Below, one piece after another: positions 32,548-41,206 of a stretch of 64,000 nt of DNA. Every line of letters begins with the position of its first letter. Position 1 is the stretch's first letter. Below the pieces are notes generated by a model. The model was not told where the DNA came from and did no database searches. It was given only the letters and a program-made list of their open reading frames with translations. This stretch comes from Moheibacter sediminis. Lineage in GTDB: Bacteria > Bacteroidota > Bacteroidia > Flavobacteriales > Weeksellaceae. The translations under genes and the position numbers were made by a program. The stretch is from positions 64,001 through 128,000 of the forward strand of contig NZ_FWXS01000009.1 in the NCBI RefSeq assembly GCF_900176425.1. Direction: 5' to 3'.

Positions 32548-33591
32548 ATGAAAATATTTAATTATATATTGAGTTTCATCTTTATCTCAGGATTGATTAC
32601 ATCTTGTTCAGATGATGATTTTACAAAAACAAATCTTAATGATGCCCTAAAACCGTCCATTACATCTCCTTCAGAAGGATCCTCGTATGAATTATTGCAA
32701 GAAAATGCAGGAAACGAAGCTTTCACAATGGAGTGGGAAGAAGCTGATTTTGGAGTGAATAGCCCTGTTAAGTATGATGTTCAGGCTTCTTCATCGGAAG
32801 ATTTCTCAGAGACTACAAATGTTATAACTGCTTTAACGGGAACATCTACAAGTTTGACTGTGGGCAGACTGAATGCAGTTTCACTTTCCTCTGGACTACC
32901 TTTTGATGTAGAAGGTAATTTGTTTATTCGTGTAAAAGCTTACTTAGGAGTTGCTGGTTCTTCTGGTTTTATCTATTCAGAACCAATTTCTTTAAATGTA
33001 ACACCTTATGAGCCATTGATAGATTTAAGCACCCCTTGGGGTATGGTAGGGTCAGCTGTGCCGAATGGATGGGAGGGACCCGATGTTCCTTTCTGGAAGA
33101 CAGATTTAAATGGAATTGATGATGGCAAATATGTAGCTTATGCGACACTTACAGACGGCGATATAAAAATAAGAAAAGACAATTCATGGGATGAGAATTA
33201 CGGTGGAGCAGCTGGAACTTTAGTGTCTAACGGAGATGATATTCCTATGACTGCCGGAACCTATAAATTTAATGTGGACATGAACGCTTTGACTTATGAA
33301 TTTGAAGAATATTCATGGGGCATTGTCGGTGACGCAACACCTAACGGATGGAACGGACCTGATGTGCAGCTCCAGTACAATGGAGCGACAAATACTTGGG
33401 ATGCAGAAGTTGAATTTACCAATGGAAATATCAAATTCAGGTTTAACAACGCTTGGGCATTGTCTTACGGAGACACAGGCGCTGACGGAACCTTAGAATC
33501 TGAAAATGGCGCAGATATTCCGGTAACGGCAGGTAATTATTTGGTAAGTGTTGATTTTACAAACTTAACTTATAGCATAACACCTTTATAA
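32548..33591 (+). CDS. susE: SusE/SusF-type glycan-binding lipoprotein
   Basis: 347-residue lipoprotein (lipobox GLITSC, then SDDD). After a SusE-like Ig domain (about 35-150) come two tandem carbohydrate-binding-like domains starting at WGMVGSAVPNGWEGPDV (about 168) and WGIVGDATPNGWNGPDV (about 253). Both begin with the same W-G-x-V-G-x-x-x-PNGW-x-GPDV pattern, a clear internal duplication. In Bacteroides SusE and SusF hold starch at the cell surface through such domains. Two binding domains fit the SusE-sized version. Confidence 0.92.
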   Translation: MKIFNYILSFIFISGLITSCSDDDFTKTNLNDALKPSITSPSEGSSYELLQENAGNEAFTMEWEEADFGVNSPVKYDVQASSSEDFSETTNVITALTGTSTSLTVGRLNAVSLSSGLPFDVEGNLFIRVKAYLGVAGSSGFIYSEPISLNVTPYEPLIDLSTPWGMVGSAVPNGWEGPDVPFWKTDLNGIDDGKYVAYATLTDGDIKIRKDNSWDENYGGAAGTLVSNGDDIPMTAGTYKFNVDMNALTYEFEEYSWGIVGDATPNGWNGPDVQLQYNGATNTWDAEVEFTNGNIKFRFNNAWALSYGDTGADGTLESENGADIPVTAGNYLVSVDFTNLTYSITPL

Positions 33592-33605
33592 TCAAAAATA
33601 TTATC

Positions 33606-33634
33606 AAAGACTGCCCTCAAAAGCAGTCTTTTTT
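33606..33634 (+). terminator. terminator of the susCDE operon
   Basis: Arms AAAGACTGC and GCAGTCTTT with an 8-nt loop, followed by a T tract, starting 15 nt after the susE stop. Confidence 0.88.
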
Positions 33635-33656
33635 CTTAAAGAAATTCACAACAAAA

Positions 33657-33686
33657 TTGATTAAGAAATAAATCTTGAAAACTTTG
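33657..33686 (+). promoter_or_regulatory. possible promoter in the susE-glpQ spacer
   Basis: TTG at 33657-33659 and AAACTTTG at 33679-33686 (one mismatch to TAnnTTTG) are 19 nt apart. Transcription from here would run into the hairpin at 33716-33746, giving a transcript of roughly 50-55 nt. Confidence 0.3.
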
Positions 33687-33715
33687 AAGTGAATCCTCAT
33701 ACTTTTTGTACTCTT

Positions 33716-33746
33716 AAATCCTCTTGCGAAATCAAGAGGATTTTTT
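33716..33746 (+). terminator. second hairpin terminator in the susE-glpQ spacer
   Basis: AAATCCTCTTG and CAAGAGGATTT pair perfectly over 11 bp and run into TTTTTT. No reading frame lies between this and the preceding terminator at 33606-33634. Confidence 0.8.
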
Positions 33747-33785
33747 AGTTAAAATTAACGCTCACCTTACCACTTTATAAATTTT

Positions 33786-33817
33786 TTGAAGTTTAATTTG
33801 TAGTAAATTTATCTTTG
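33786..33817 (+). promoter_or_regulatory. promoter of the glycerophosphodiesterase gene
   Basis: TTTTTTG ending at 33788, a 21-nt spacer and TATCTTTG at 33810-33817 match both Bacteroidetes promoter elements. Only 5 nt separate the -7 element from the ATG, so the mRNA should be leaderless or nearly so. Confidence 0.7.
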
Positions 33818-33822
33818 TAGAA

Positions 33823-34572
33823 ATGAAATTCGTTTTAAATCTTTTGTTGATGACCTTATCAGTTCTTGCATTTTCGCAAACCAAAGTAATTGCCCATCGC
33901 GGAGCATTCAAAGCACAAAATCTTCCTGAGAATTCAATCGCTGCATTGGAGGAAGCCGCACGAATTGGTTGTTTTGCGAGTGAGTTTGACGTGCGCATTA
34001 CCAAAGACGGAGAAATTATCGTCCACCACGATGATGATGTAGATGGATTAATTATTTCTGAAACGAACCTCAAAGAATTGAGAAAGCACAAACTTCCCAA
34101 TGGCGAGAAAATCCCGACGTTGGAAGAATATTTAAAAGCCGGAAAAAAACTTCCACAAATGCGTTTGGTTTTGGAAGTCAAAAAATCAAAACAACCGGAA
34201 ATGACCTTGGAAGCCGCACGTAAATCAGTTGAATGGGTAAAAAAACTAAAGCTCGAACATCAGGTCGATTACATCACATTTGATTTTGAAGCGGGAAAGC
34301 TGATTGCAGAATTAAATCCTGATGCAAACGTTGCCTATCTGGAAGGTGACAAAACCCCTGAACAAGCAAAAACAGCTGGCTACAACGGGCTCGATTACCA
34401 TTATTCAGTTTATCAAAAAAATCCAAATTGGATTGAAGAGGCACATGATTTAGGGATGACTATCAATGCGTGGACGGTCAACGAAGAGGCCGATATGAAT
34501 TGGCTTATCGAACAAGAAGCCGATTTCATTACAACTAACGAGCCGGAACTTTTGATTAAATTACTTCATTAA
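33823..34572 (+). CDS. glycerophosphodiester phosphodiesterase
   Basis: 249 residues with signal peptide MKFVLNLLLMTLSVLAFSQ, so periplasmic. It hydrolyses glycerophosphodiesters to glycerol-3-phosphate and an alcohol. Catalytic features of the GDPD family are visible: HRG at residues 25-27 followed by the ENS segment, the metal-binding E-x-D in FASEFDVRITKDGEIIVHHD, and the second catalytic His in that segment. The C-terminal WTVNEEADM and FITTNEP motifs are also typical. Confidence 0.94.
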   Translation: MKFVLNLLLMTLSVLAFSQTKVIAHRGAFKAQNLPENSIAALEEAARIGCFASEFDVRITKDGEIIVHHDDDVDGLIISETNLKELRKHKLPNGEKIPTLEEYLKAGKKLPQMRLVLEVKKSKQPEMTLEAARKSVEWVKKLKLEHQVDYITFDFEAGKLIAELNPDANVAYLEGDKTPEQAKTAGYNGLDYHYSVYQKNPNWIEEAHDLGMTINAWTVNEEADMNWLIEQEADFITTNEPELLIKLLH

Positions 34573-34616
34573 CAGTCTATTTTCCATATTCTATTCTATT
34601 TTTTATCAGGTTTAAC

Positions 34617-34624
34617 TACCTTTG
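34617..34624 (+). promoter_or_regulatory. -7 element abutting the DUF2809 gene
   Basis: TACCTTTG ends 3 nt before the ATG at 34628. It contains the TTG at 34622 that could be mistaken for a start codon. Confidence 0.55.
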
Positions 34625-34627
34625 AGA

Positions 34628-35023
34628 ATGTTTCGATTCGATAAAAAATACGGTTTGATTTTCCTGGCGATTTTGATTGTTGAAATCATTATTGCACTTT
34701 TCGTGAAGAATCCAACCATCAGAGGAAGCATTGGTGATGTTTTAGTCGTAATTCTGATTTACTGTTTCATTCAAACCTTTCTCAACTTCGATAAAGCTAA
34801 AACCATCATTTGCATAGGGATTTTTGCAATTTTGATTGAAATTTCCCAAGCATTTAATTTGGTAGAAAAACTAGGTTTACAAGACAATAAGTTAGTTTCA
34901 ACAGTTATGGGGACAACGTTTGATATGAATGATATTTGGGCTTATGTAGCAGGCTGTGCCGTCGTTTACATGTTGGAATTTTCCAATGAAAATACCAGAC
35001 CTAAAAAGAGGAAATTGTTTTGA
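34628..35023 (+). CDS. DUF2809 membrane protein
   Basis: 131-residue integral membrane protein with four hydrophobic helices and a basic C-terminal tail (PKKRKLF). The pattern GDVLVVILIYCF, ISQAFNLVEKLG and GTTFDMNDIWAY is that of DUF2809, whose function is not known. The ATG at 34628 is preferred over the TTG two codons upstream because that TTG lies inside the TACCTTTG promoter element. It probably has its own promoter although it follows the phosphodiesterase gene by only 55 bp. Confidence 0.85.
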   Translation: MFRFDKKYGLIFLAILIVEIIIALFVKNPTIRGSIGDVLVVILIYCFIQTFLNFDKAKTIICIGIFAILIEISQAFNLVEKLGLQDNKLVSTVMGTTFDMNDIWAYVAGCAVVYMLEFSNENTRPKKRKLF

Positions 35024-35028
35024 TAAAA

Positions 35029-35063
35029 TAACTTTGACAAAGTCCTGAACTTTGTCAAAGTTA
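35029..35063. terminator. long hairpin between converging genes
   Basis: A 14-bp inverted repeat (35029-35042 with 35050-35063, arm TAACTTTGACAAAG) between DUF2809 (plus) and the OsmC gene (minus). T tracts are weak, so this is a likely but not classic bidirectional terminator. Confidence 0.55.
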
Positions 35064-35074
35064 AATCTCATTTC

Positions 35075-35485
35075 TTACTGTAACTGCGCTTCCAATGTAA
35101 TTTCAAAGCTAAATGCTTTGCTAACAGGACAATTTTCTTTTGCGCTTTGGGCAATTTCCTGAAATTGAAATTCAGAAATTCCCGGGACGCTGGCTCTCAA
35201 GACTAATTCTGATTTTGTGATTTTCCCATCGCCTAAAGTTACAGTCGCATCCGTCACCAATTCATCAGGATTGAAGCCGGCTTCAGTCAAATCTGCACTC
35301 AATTTCATCGTGAAACAACCTGCATGTGCAGCGGCTAATAATTCTTCAGGATTAGTCCCAACGCCTTCCGCAAAACGACTGTTGAATGAATATTGTGTCT
35401 TGTTTAATGTGGTGCTTGCTGTGGTTAGATTTCCGCTTCCATCTTTTACGGTTCCGTTCCAAACGGCTGTAGCTTTACGTTTCAT
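35075..35485 (-). CDS. OsmC-family peroxide reductase
   Basis: 136-residue cytoplasmic protein of the OsmC/Ohr fold that reduces organic peroxides through two cysteines. Both are present: AAAHAGCFTMKL near residue 57 and KENCPVSKAF near 119, in the OsmC subfamily arrangement. The N-terminal WNGTVKDGSGNLT segment and the catalytic-site glutamate in NPEELLAAAH also fit. It is a single gene. Confidence 0.95.
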   Translation of the reverse strand: MKRKATAVWNGTVKDGSGNLTTASTTLNKTQYSFNSRFAEGVGTNPEELLAAAHAGCFTMKLSADLTEAGFNPDELVTDATVTLGDGKITKSELVLRASVPGISEFQFQEIAQSAKENCPVSKAFSFEITLEAQLQ

Positions 35486-35610
35486 ATTTGAAAATTTTAA
35501 TTTGTTCGGATTAAAGTTAATTCAAAAATGATTCCTCAAAAGAATTTGAAAAGCAAAATTTAGGTTAAAATCTTAATGAACTTAACTTCTTAATGGTTTG
35601 TGAAATGAAA

Positions 35611-37431
35611 TCAATGTCCAAGTTTTTTATTGAGCTCAGCCTGCAATTCTTCCAAAACAGGTTTCACGGTGTTTTCGGGTAAATCGCTGATTCTGATATA
35701 CATCAATCCATCAATCGCATCGTTGAATTTCGGATCTACATTAAATCCTATCAAACGTGCATTTTGTTTGATGTATTTTTTAATTAAAACCGGAAGACGC
35801 AAAACGTTAGGTTCCAGTTCATCAATCAATTTGTCAAATTTGTTCAAATCCGCTTCCGCTTCATCAAAGAAAAATTCTTTGTCTTCGTCTTTTAATTTCA
35901 ATTTGAATTCATTTTTAGCACGTACATACTGAGCCACATAAGGGTCGTAGTAATGCGACTTCATAAATTCAATCATCAAAGATTTTGAAAATTCAGAAAA
36001 TTGATTGCTGATGCTGACACTCCCAATGATATATTTCTGTTCCGGATTTCTAAGAGTCAAATGAACGATTCCTCGCCACAAAAGGAACAAAGGCATGGGT
36101 TTTTGCTGGTAATCTGAAACTACAAATGCGCGTCCCATCTCGATGCATTTTTTGAAAAACGGATGAATTTCCGGTTCGAAATGAAACAATTCATTGATGT
36201 AAAATCCATCAATTCCAAACTGTTCGTAAACCTCTTTTCCAAGTGCCATGCGGTATGCACCCACAAGTCGTCCGGCTTCATTGTCCCATAAAAATAAATG
36301 GTGGTAATGAACATCATAGCGGTCGAGGTCGATTTCCTGATTGGTTCCTTCGCCGATTTCCCGAAAAGTCAATTCGCGTAAACGCCCTATCTCACGCAAA
36401 ATATTTGGAATTTCCTGCGCTTTGCTGAAATAACATTCGTAATTATTATTGGTAAAAAGCAATGCATCTTCGACTTTGCGAAGCGCATTTATTTCTTCCA
36501 AAATCAATAACGGAGATGTTTCCGGAACGATCGGTTTGGGTTTTTTATTGGTTGTATTGATGGCAATTGTTGAAGGAATTTTCAGCGTATCCATCAAAGA
36601 CGATTTTTTTTGGGTGTAATAAGTAGAAAGCGAATAAGTTTTTTTGCGCATGAATTCTGTAAAAGAAATTATGTCTTCAAAATCCTGCTGATGCTTCGCT
36701 AAAATGGGTTTCCCAATCCTTATCTGAATCGGTTTTACGCGTGGCCTCGCCATTTCAGATGGCAGCAAAGCCGTTTGTAAATTGGGATGAAGCTTTGCCA
36801 TTCTGTAAAAAAACGGACTGTTTCTCGCTCGAAAATACATCGGAATCACGGGAACTTCCAGCTTTTTTATGAGTTTCATTGCCGATTCCTGCCATTCGCG
36901 GTCAACGATATTTCCTTCTTCATCTTTCGCAGAAACTTCTCCCGCAGGAAATATTCCTAAGCAGCCACCTGCTTTGATATGTTTCAATGCAGCTCTCATT
37001 CCACTGCTGCTATTGTAAGCTTCTTTTCTTGATTCAAAGGGATTTACGGGAATGACCATCGGTTCCAATGGTTTTATTCTGTGTAGCAGAAAATTGCCCA
37101 TCACTTTGAAATCGGGGCGAACTTTGCTGATGATGTGCATCATCAAAATCCCGTCCAGCGCACCGAGCGGATGATTGGAAACGATGACAAACGGACCTTC
37201 TTTCGGGATGCGTTTTACGTCTTCCTCGTGCAATTCGTAATTTATTTCCAAATCATCCAAAAGATATTGAAGAAATTCGGGCGCTTCTTTCCCCAGACCT
37301 CTTTTGTAGAGATCATTTAGCTTTTCCAATCCGCTTATGTTTTTAAAACCCCATGCAATTGGCAAACCTAAAATCCCCAATTTCTTGAGTCCCGAAACGT
37401 TGTATATATCTTTGGTGCTTACTAACGCCAT
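35611..37431 (-). CDS. olsF: bifunctional acyltransferase resembling ornithine-lipid synthase OlsF
   Basis: 606-residue two-domain protein. The N-terminal part (about 60-280) is a PlsC-type O-acyltransferase with the NHPLGALD box (NH-x4-D) near 88-95 and FPAGEVS near 160. The C-terminal part (about 310-570) is a GNAT-like N-acyltransferase of the OlsB/hemolysin type (RLRELTFREIGEGTNQEID, VGAYRMALG, MGRAFVVSDYQ). This fusion is the OlsF layout, in which one protein builds ornithine (or a related amino-acid) lipids. The acyl acceptor is not provable from sequence. Its ATG overlaps the aspartate kinase stop as TAATG. Confidence 0.82.
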   Translation of the reverse strand: MALVSTKDIYNVSGLKKLGILGLPIAWGFKNISGLEKLNDLYKRGLGKEAPEFLQYLLDDLEINYELHEEDVKRIPKEGPFVIVSNHPLGALDGILMMHIISKVRPDFKVMGNFLLHRIKPLEPMVIPVNPFESRKEAYNSSSGMRAALKHIKAGGCLGIFPAGEVSAKDEEGNIVDREWQESAMKLIKKLEVPVIPMYFRARNSPFFYRMAKLHPNLQTALLPSEMARPRVKPIQIRIGKPILAKHQQDFEDIISFTEFMRKKTYSLSTYYTQKKSSLMDTLKIPSTIAINTTNKKPKPIVPETSPLLILEEINALRKVEDALLFTNNNYECYFSKAQEIPNILREIGRLRELTFREIGEGTNQEIDLDRYDVHYHHLFLWDNEAGRLVGAYRMALGKEVYEQFGIDGFYINELFHFEPEIHPFFKKCIEMGRAFVVSDYQQKPMPLFLLWRGIVHLTLRNPEQKYIIGSVSISNQFSEFSKSLMIEFMKSHYYDPYVAQYVRAKNEFKLKLKDEDKEFFFDEAEADLNKFDKLIDELEPNVLRLPVLIKKYIKQNARLIGFNVDPKFNDAIDGLMYIRISDLPENTVKPVLEELQAELNKKLGH

Positions 37432-38672
37432 TATTCTTTCACTATAATTTGCAGCGTATTTTTGATGATTTGTCTGAGCAATTCCTGGCCGGAATGAATG
37501 GTTGCTTCAGATTTCTCATCAAAATGTCGCAATGTGTATAAAGATACATTTTTTTCCAAATCAACCTTATACAAATTTTTAATTTCCTCCAGAAACAAAT
37601 CCAGCTGAGTGTATTTATCTTCCACACAAAGAGAAAGAGTAATGGCAGAATTCTGCATCATATTTACCTTGATTTTCAAATCATGCAAAAGATTAAAGAT
37701 CGCACTGATTTTATCTTCAGTTATAAATGAAAAATCAAGCGTTGTCAGCGTAATCAAATGCTGTTCTTTCTTGATTATAAAACATGGAATGAAAGGTTCT
37801 AGTAATTGCCCTTTCCCGATTTGGGTTCCGTTTTCCTTTGGATTGATGAATGATTTTACATAAAACGGAATCTCTTTTGAACGAAGTGGCTGCATCGTTT
37901 TCGGATGGATTACGGACGCGCCGTAATAAGCCAATTCGATTGCTTCTTCGTAAGAGATTTTATTCAGCAATTGTGTGTCTTTGAAATAACGCGGATCTGC
38001 ATTCAAAACACCAGGCACATCTTTCCAGATGGTCATTCCTTCTGCATTTAAACAATAAGCGATGATTGCCGCCGTGTAATCCGAACCTTCTCTTCCCAAA
38101 GTTGTCGTAAAGAAATTCGCATCCGAACCCAAAAATCCTTGCGTTACATAAAATTCATTCTTTTGCAATCTGGAAAAATTCTCTTCGGTCAATTCCCAGT
38201 TGACTTTTCCTTCACGGTACGTATCATCGGTTTTGATAAAATCGCGCACATCCAACCAAGTGTTTTTTACCTCGATTGAATTTAAATAGGCGCTTACAAT
38301 TTTTGTAGAAATTAATTCGCCGCAACAAACCACCTGATCATAAACAAAATCATAATTCGGTGATTTATTTCGTCTCAAAAAAGCATTCAAATCTTCGAAA
38401 AAAATATAGATCTCCTTCTTTATTTCTTCAGAATTCTCAAACAATTCTTCCGCAATTGCGATGTGTTGTTGTTGAATTGAAATTACTTTAGAAGTAAAGT
38501 CAGCCTTTTCAAAATATAACTTTACGACCTCTTCCAAAGCGTTAGTGGTTTTTCCCATGGCGGAAATCACCAAAAATGTGTTTTTGTAACCTGCTGTTTT
38601 TAAAACTTCTGCAAGATTTTTTACGCTGTTTGCGTCTTTCACGGACGCCCCCCCAAATTTGAATACTTTCAT
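37431..38672 (-). CDS. lysC: aspartate kinase
   Basis: 413-residue monofunctional aspartokinase, first enzyme of the Lys/Thr/Met pathway. The N-terminal signature MKVFKFGGASVKDANSV, the GREGSDYTAA phosphate-binding motif near 207 and a C-terminal ACT regulatory region (about 290-413) are visible. The start is set at 38672, where the signature begins; a frame 24 codons longer would start upstream of the promoter at 38702-38733. It is co-transcribed and translationally coupled (TAATG) with the OlsF-like gene. Confidence 0.95.
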   Translation of the reverse strand: MKVFKFGGASVKDANSVKNLAEVLKTAGYKNTFLVISAMGKTTNALEEVVKLYFEKADFTSKVISIQQQHIAIAEELFENSEEIKKEIYIFFEDLNAFLRRNKSPNYDFVYDQVVCCGELISTKIVSAYLNSIEVKNTWLDVRDFIKTDDTYREGKVNWELTEENFSRLQKNEFYVTQGFLGSDANFFTTTLGREGSDYTAAIIAYCLNAEGMTIWKDVPGVLNADPRYFKDTQLLNKISYEEAIELAYYGASVIHPKTMQPLRSKEIPFYVKSFINPKENGTQIGKGQLLEPFIPCFIIKKEQHLITLTTLDFSFITEDKISAIFNLLHDLKIKVNMMQNSAITLSLCVEDKYTQLDLFLEEIKNLYKVDLEKNVSLYTLRHFDEKSEATIHSGQELLRQIIKNTLQIIVKE

Positions 38673-38701
38673 TGATTTTTTTACTGATTTTAACCAGTCA
38701 G

Positions 38702-38733
38702 CAAATATATACAATGCGCAATCCACACACAAA
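38702..38733 (-). promoter_or_regulatory. promoter of the aspartate kinase operon
   Basis: On the minus strand TTTG (38730-38733), a 20-nt spacer and TATATTTG (38702-38709) match the Bacteroidetes consensus exactly. It lies 29 nt upstream of the chosen lysC start and downstream of the longer alternative start. Confidence 0.78.
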
Positions 38734-38790
38734 TCCACGTCCAACTTATGGTTTCAGCCAATATCCAATTCATCAGCTTAATTATTGAAT

Positions 38791-38899
38791 GGGCGCGCCC
38801 CGTTCCTGCCTTTGGTGAGGCATGCCCGCGGTCGGGCTATCCGCTACAACTCCTCGCTCGTTCCTCGCTGTGGGGTTTTCACTACTATCCCTCGCGCAG
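38791..38899 (-). repeat. dispersed intergenic repeat, copy 2
   Basis: The reverse complement of 38824-38899 aligns with 13463-13536: shared words GGATAGTA, AAACCCCACAG, ACGAGCGAGGAGTTG and GGATAGCCCG in the same order. This copy extends a further 30 bp or so (38791-38823) into a GC-rich inverted segment (GGGCGCGCCCC). Its orientation is opposite to copy 1. Confidence 0.75.
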
Positions 38900-38979
38900 A
38901 ATTTCGTTTTCATAGAGTAAATTCGTTTTTCTTTTTGGAATTAATGTAATTTTACTTAATTTTTAAATTTAATTTCAAC

Positions 38980-40095
38980 ATGAGAAAATTAACCATCATA
39001 GCAGGTGTCTTATTATCTGCATTTTCTTTCGCACAAAAAATAGGCGAGTACCAATTTACACCATTAGTCAACAACGACCACACGCAAGTCACCGACCAGG
39101 GACAAACCGGAACCTGCTGGAGTTTCTCCACCGTTTCCTTCCTCGAATCAGAAGTAAAACGTATCAACGGAAAGTCCATTGATCTTTCAGAAATGTACAT
39201 CGTTAAGAATACCTATCCAAAAAAAGCATATAACTACGTTTACCGTCAGGGAAAAGCGCAATTTTCCGAAGGAGGATTGGCACATGATGTGATCAACGCA
39301 GTACGAACAGACGGAATAGTTCCTTTTGAAAATTATACTGGATTTGTGGGTGACATCAGCAGTTATGACCATTCCGTCATGGTCAACCAATTGACCGGAT
39401 ATGTAGAAAACATTGTCAAATATCCCAATGCTTTCCTCAAAGAAAACTGGATGCAGGAATTCGACACCACTCTCGAAAAATATATGGGAAAAGAACCCCA
39501 ATCATTTACTTATGAAGGGAAACAATACACGCCTCAGCAGTTTGCAGCTCACCTAAAAATCAATCCTGACGATTACGTTTCATTTTCATCTTTTACAAAT
39601 GTTCCCTATTACAAACCTTTTGTTTTGAGTATTCCTGATAATTTCTCCAACGGCTCATTTTACAATTTACCTTTGGACGAATACATGCAGTTGATGGCTG
39701 ACGCATTGCATAAAGGATTTACCATTTCATTCAGTACAGACGTGAGCGAACCGACTTTCAGCGCAAAAAATGGAATGGCCATTCTTCCTTTGGAAGGACA
39801 AAAAGAAGATTACTTCAAAGTTTTATTACCGGAAAAATGGGCAACTGCAGAAGACCGCCAAAAGAATTTTGAAAACTATACAACCGTTGACGACCATTTG
39901 ATGCAAATCACCGGAATTTTGAAAGACCAAATCGGAAACCAATATTTCGACGTAAAAAACTCTTGGGGAACCAATCTTGCAAATGGCGGAGACATTTATA
40001 TGTCTGCAGCTTACATGCGTATGAAATCTATTTGTTTTTTAGTTCATAAAGATGCCTTGTCAAATGATTTGAAGAAGAAATTGGGAATTCAATAA
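38980..40095 (+). CDS. pepC: C1-family aminopeptidase (PepC/bleomycin hydrolase type)
   Basis: 371-residue papain-fold cysteine peptidase with signal peptide MRKLTIIAGVLLSAFSFAQ, so exported, unlike the cytoplasmic PepC of lactic acid bacteria. The catalytic Cys46 is in QGQTGTCWSFS, the His near 304 in DDHLMQITG and the Asn near 326 in VKNSWGT. It is shorter than classical bleomycin hydrolases (about 450 residues), and the self-inhibiting C-terminal extension cannot be judged. It is a single gene. Confidence 0.9.
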   Translation: MRKLTIIAGVLLSAFSFAQKIGEYQFTPLVNNDHTQVTDQGQTGTCWSFSTVSFLESEVKRINGKSIDLSEMYIVKNTYPKKAYNYVYRQGKAQFSEGGLAHDVINAVRTDGIVPFENYTGFVGDISSYDHSVMVNQLTGYVENIVKYPNAFLKENWMQEFDTTLEKYMGKEPQSFTYEGKQYTPQQFAAHLKINPDDYVSFSSFTNVPYYKPFVLSIPDNFSNGSFYNLPLDEYMQLMADALHKGFTISFSTDVSEPTFSAKNGMAILPLEGQKEDYFKVLLPEKWATAEDRQKNFENYTTVDDHLMQITGILKDQIGNQYFDVKNSWGTNLANGGDIYMSAAYMRMKSICFLVHKDALSNDLKKKLGIQ

Positions 40096-40187
40096 TGATT
40101 GGGATTTCATTTAGAATTAATCCAAAACATTCGGAATAAAAATTGCAGAAATCAGAACCAACAACCAATTACCCATAAGAATTAAAA

Positions 40188-41192
40188 ATGCAAACATTAG
40201 AAAAAGCAGCGGCAACGCTTCCCATTAAAGGATACATGGACATGGAAATTCCGAAAGGAATGGATTTAATTGTGGAAATCAATCGACTTCGCAAAGAAAA
40301 AAATGCCGTCATTTTGGCGCATTATTATCAGACCGGAGACATTCAGGATATTTCCGATTTTTTGGGAGACAGTTTACAGTTGGCACGTGCGGCGGCGAAA
40401 ACCAATGCAGATATGATTGTTTTTTGTGGAGTTCATTTTATGGCAGAAGCTGCAAAAATCCTCAATCCCACCAAAAAAGTGGTTTTGCCGGATGTTTTGG
40501 CCGGATGTTCTTTGGCGGATTCCTGTACGGGAGAAGGTTTACGCGCATTTCGTGCACAATATCCGGGTTCGATTGTCGTGAGTTATATAAATTGTGACGC
40601 CGGTGTAAAGGCGGAAAGTGACATCATCGTGACTTCTTCCAATGCGGAACACATCATCAATGCTTTGCCGCCTGAGCAAAAAATAATTTTTGCGCCCGAT
40701 AAAAATTTAGGAAGATATTTGAATCAGGTAACCGGACGCCAGATGATTTTGTGGGACGGTGCTTGTATGGTGCACGAAGCATTTTCGCTCGAAAGAATAG
40801 CACAGCAAATGGCTGAAAATCCAAATGCGAAACTGATTGCGCATCCGGAATCGGAAGAGCCTGTTTTGCGAATGGCGCATTTCATCGGTTCTACTTCACG
40901 TTTGTTGGATTTTGTGGTGGAAGACGAATCGCAAGAATTCATCATCGCAACCGAAGAAGGAATCATCCACGAAATGCAGAAATTAGCGCCCAATAAAAAA
41001 CTCATTCCGGCGCTGACACAGGACGAAAGCTGTAACTGCAGCGAATGTTTTTACATGAAACGCAACACGATGGAAAAACTTTATCTCTGTATGAAATATG
41101 AATTACCCGAAATCCATATCGACGAAGAATTACGCGTGAAAGCTTTGAAATCGATTAATCGAATGCTGGAGATGTCGGAGAAGATTAAATAA
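40188..41192 (+). CDS. nadA: quinolinate synthase NadA
   Basis: Condenses iminoaspartate with dihydroxyacetone phosphate to quinolinate in de novo NAD synthesis, using a [4Fe-4S] cluster. The motifs LAHYYQTGDIQDISDFLGDS, CGVHFMAEAAKIL and VLAGCSLADSC and the C-terminal cysteine cluster near 281-286 (CNCSECF) are present; 334 residues is normal for the family. nadB and nadC are not in the window, while nadD is 18 kb away. Confidence 0.97.
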   Translation: MQTLEKAAATLPIKGYMDMEIPKGMDLIVEINRLRKEKNAVILAHYYQTGDIQDISDFLGDSLQLARAAAKTNADMIVFCGVHFMAEAAKILNPTKKVVLPDVLAGCSLADSCTGEGLRAFRAQYPGSIVVSYINCDAGVKAESDIIVTSSNAEHIINALPPEQKIIFAPDKNLGRYLNQVTGRQMILWDGACMVHEAFSLERIAQQMAENPNAKLIAHPESEEPVLRMAHFIGSTSRLLDFVVEDESQEFIIATEEGIIHEMQKLAPNKKLIPALTQDESCNCSECFYMKRNTMEKLYLCMKYELPEIHIDEELRVKALKSINRMLEMSEKIK

Positions 41193-41206
41193 GAAGATTA
41201 AATTAT

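Larger units (their letters stand above)
38673..38979. other. 307-bp intergenic region between lysC and pepC
   Basis: A divergent spacer. It holds the lysC promoter at its left end and the GC-richer dispersed repeat copy 2 in the middle. About 80 bp of AT-rich DNA before pepC has only imperfect promoter-like words (TAATTTTA). I see no reading frame worth calling. Confidence 0.7.

Noticed and set aside
34622-34627. TTG start for the DUF2809 protein
   Set aside because: The TTG is part of the TACCTTTG promoter element; the ATG at 34628 is 3 nt after it.
38672-38744. Longer aspartate kinase starting at 38744
   Set aside because: The 24 extra residues precede the family's MKVFKFGG start, and an exact-consensus promoter (38702-38733) lies within them.
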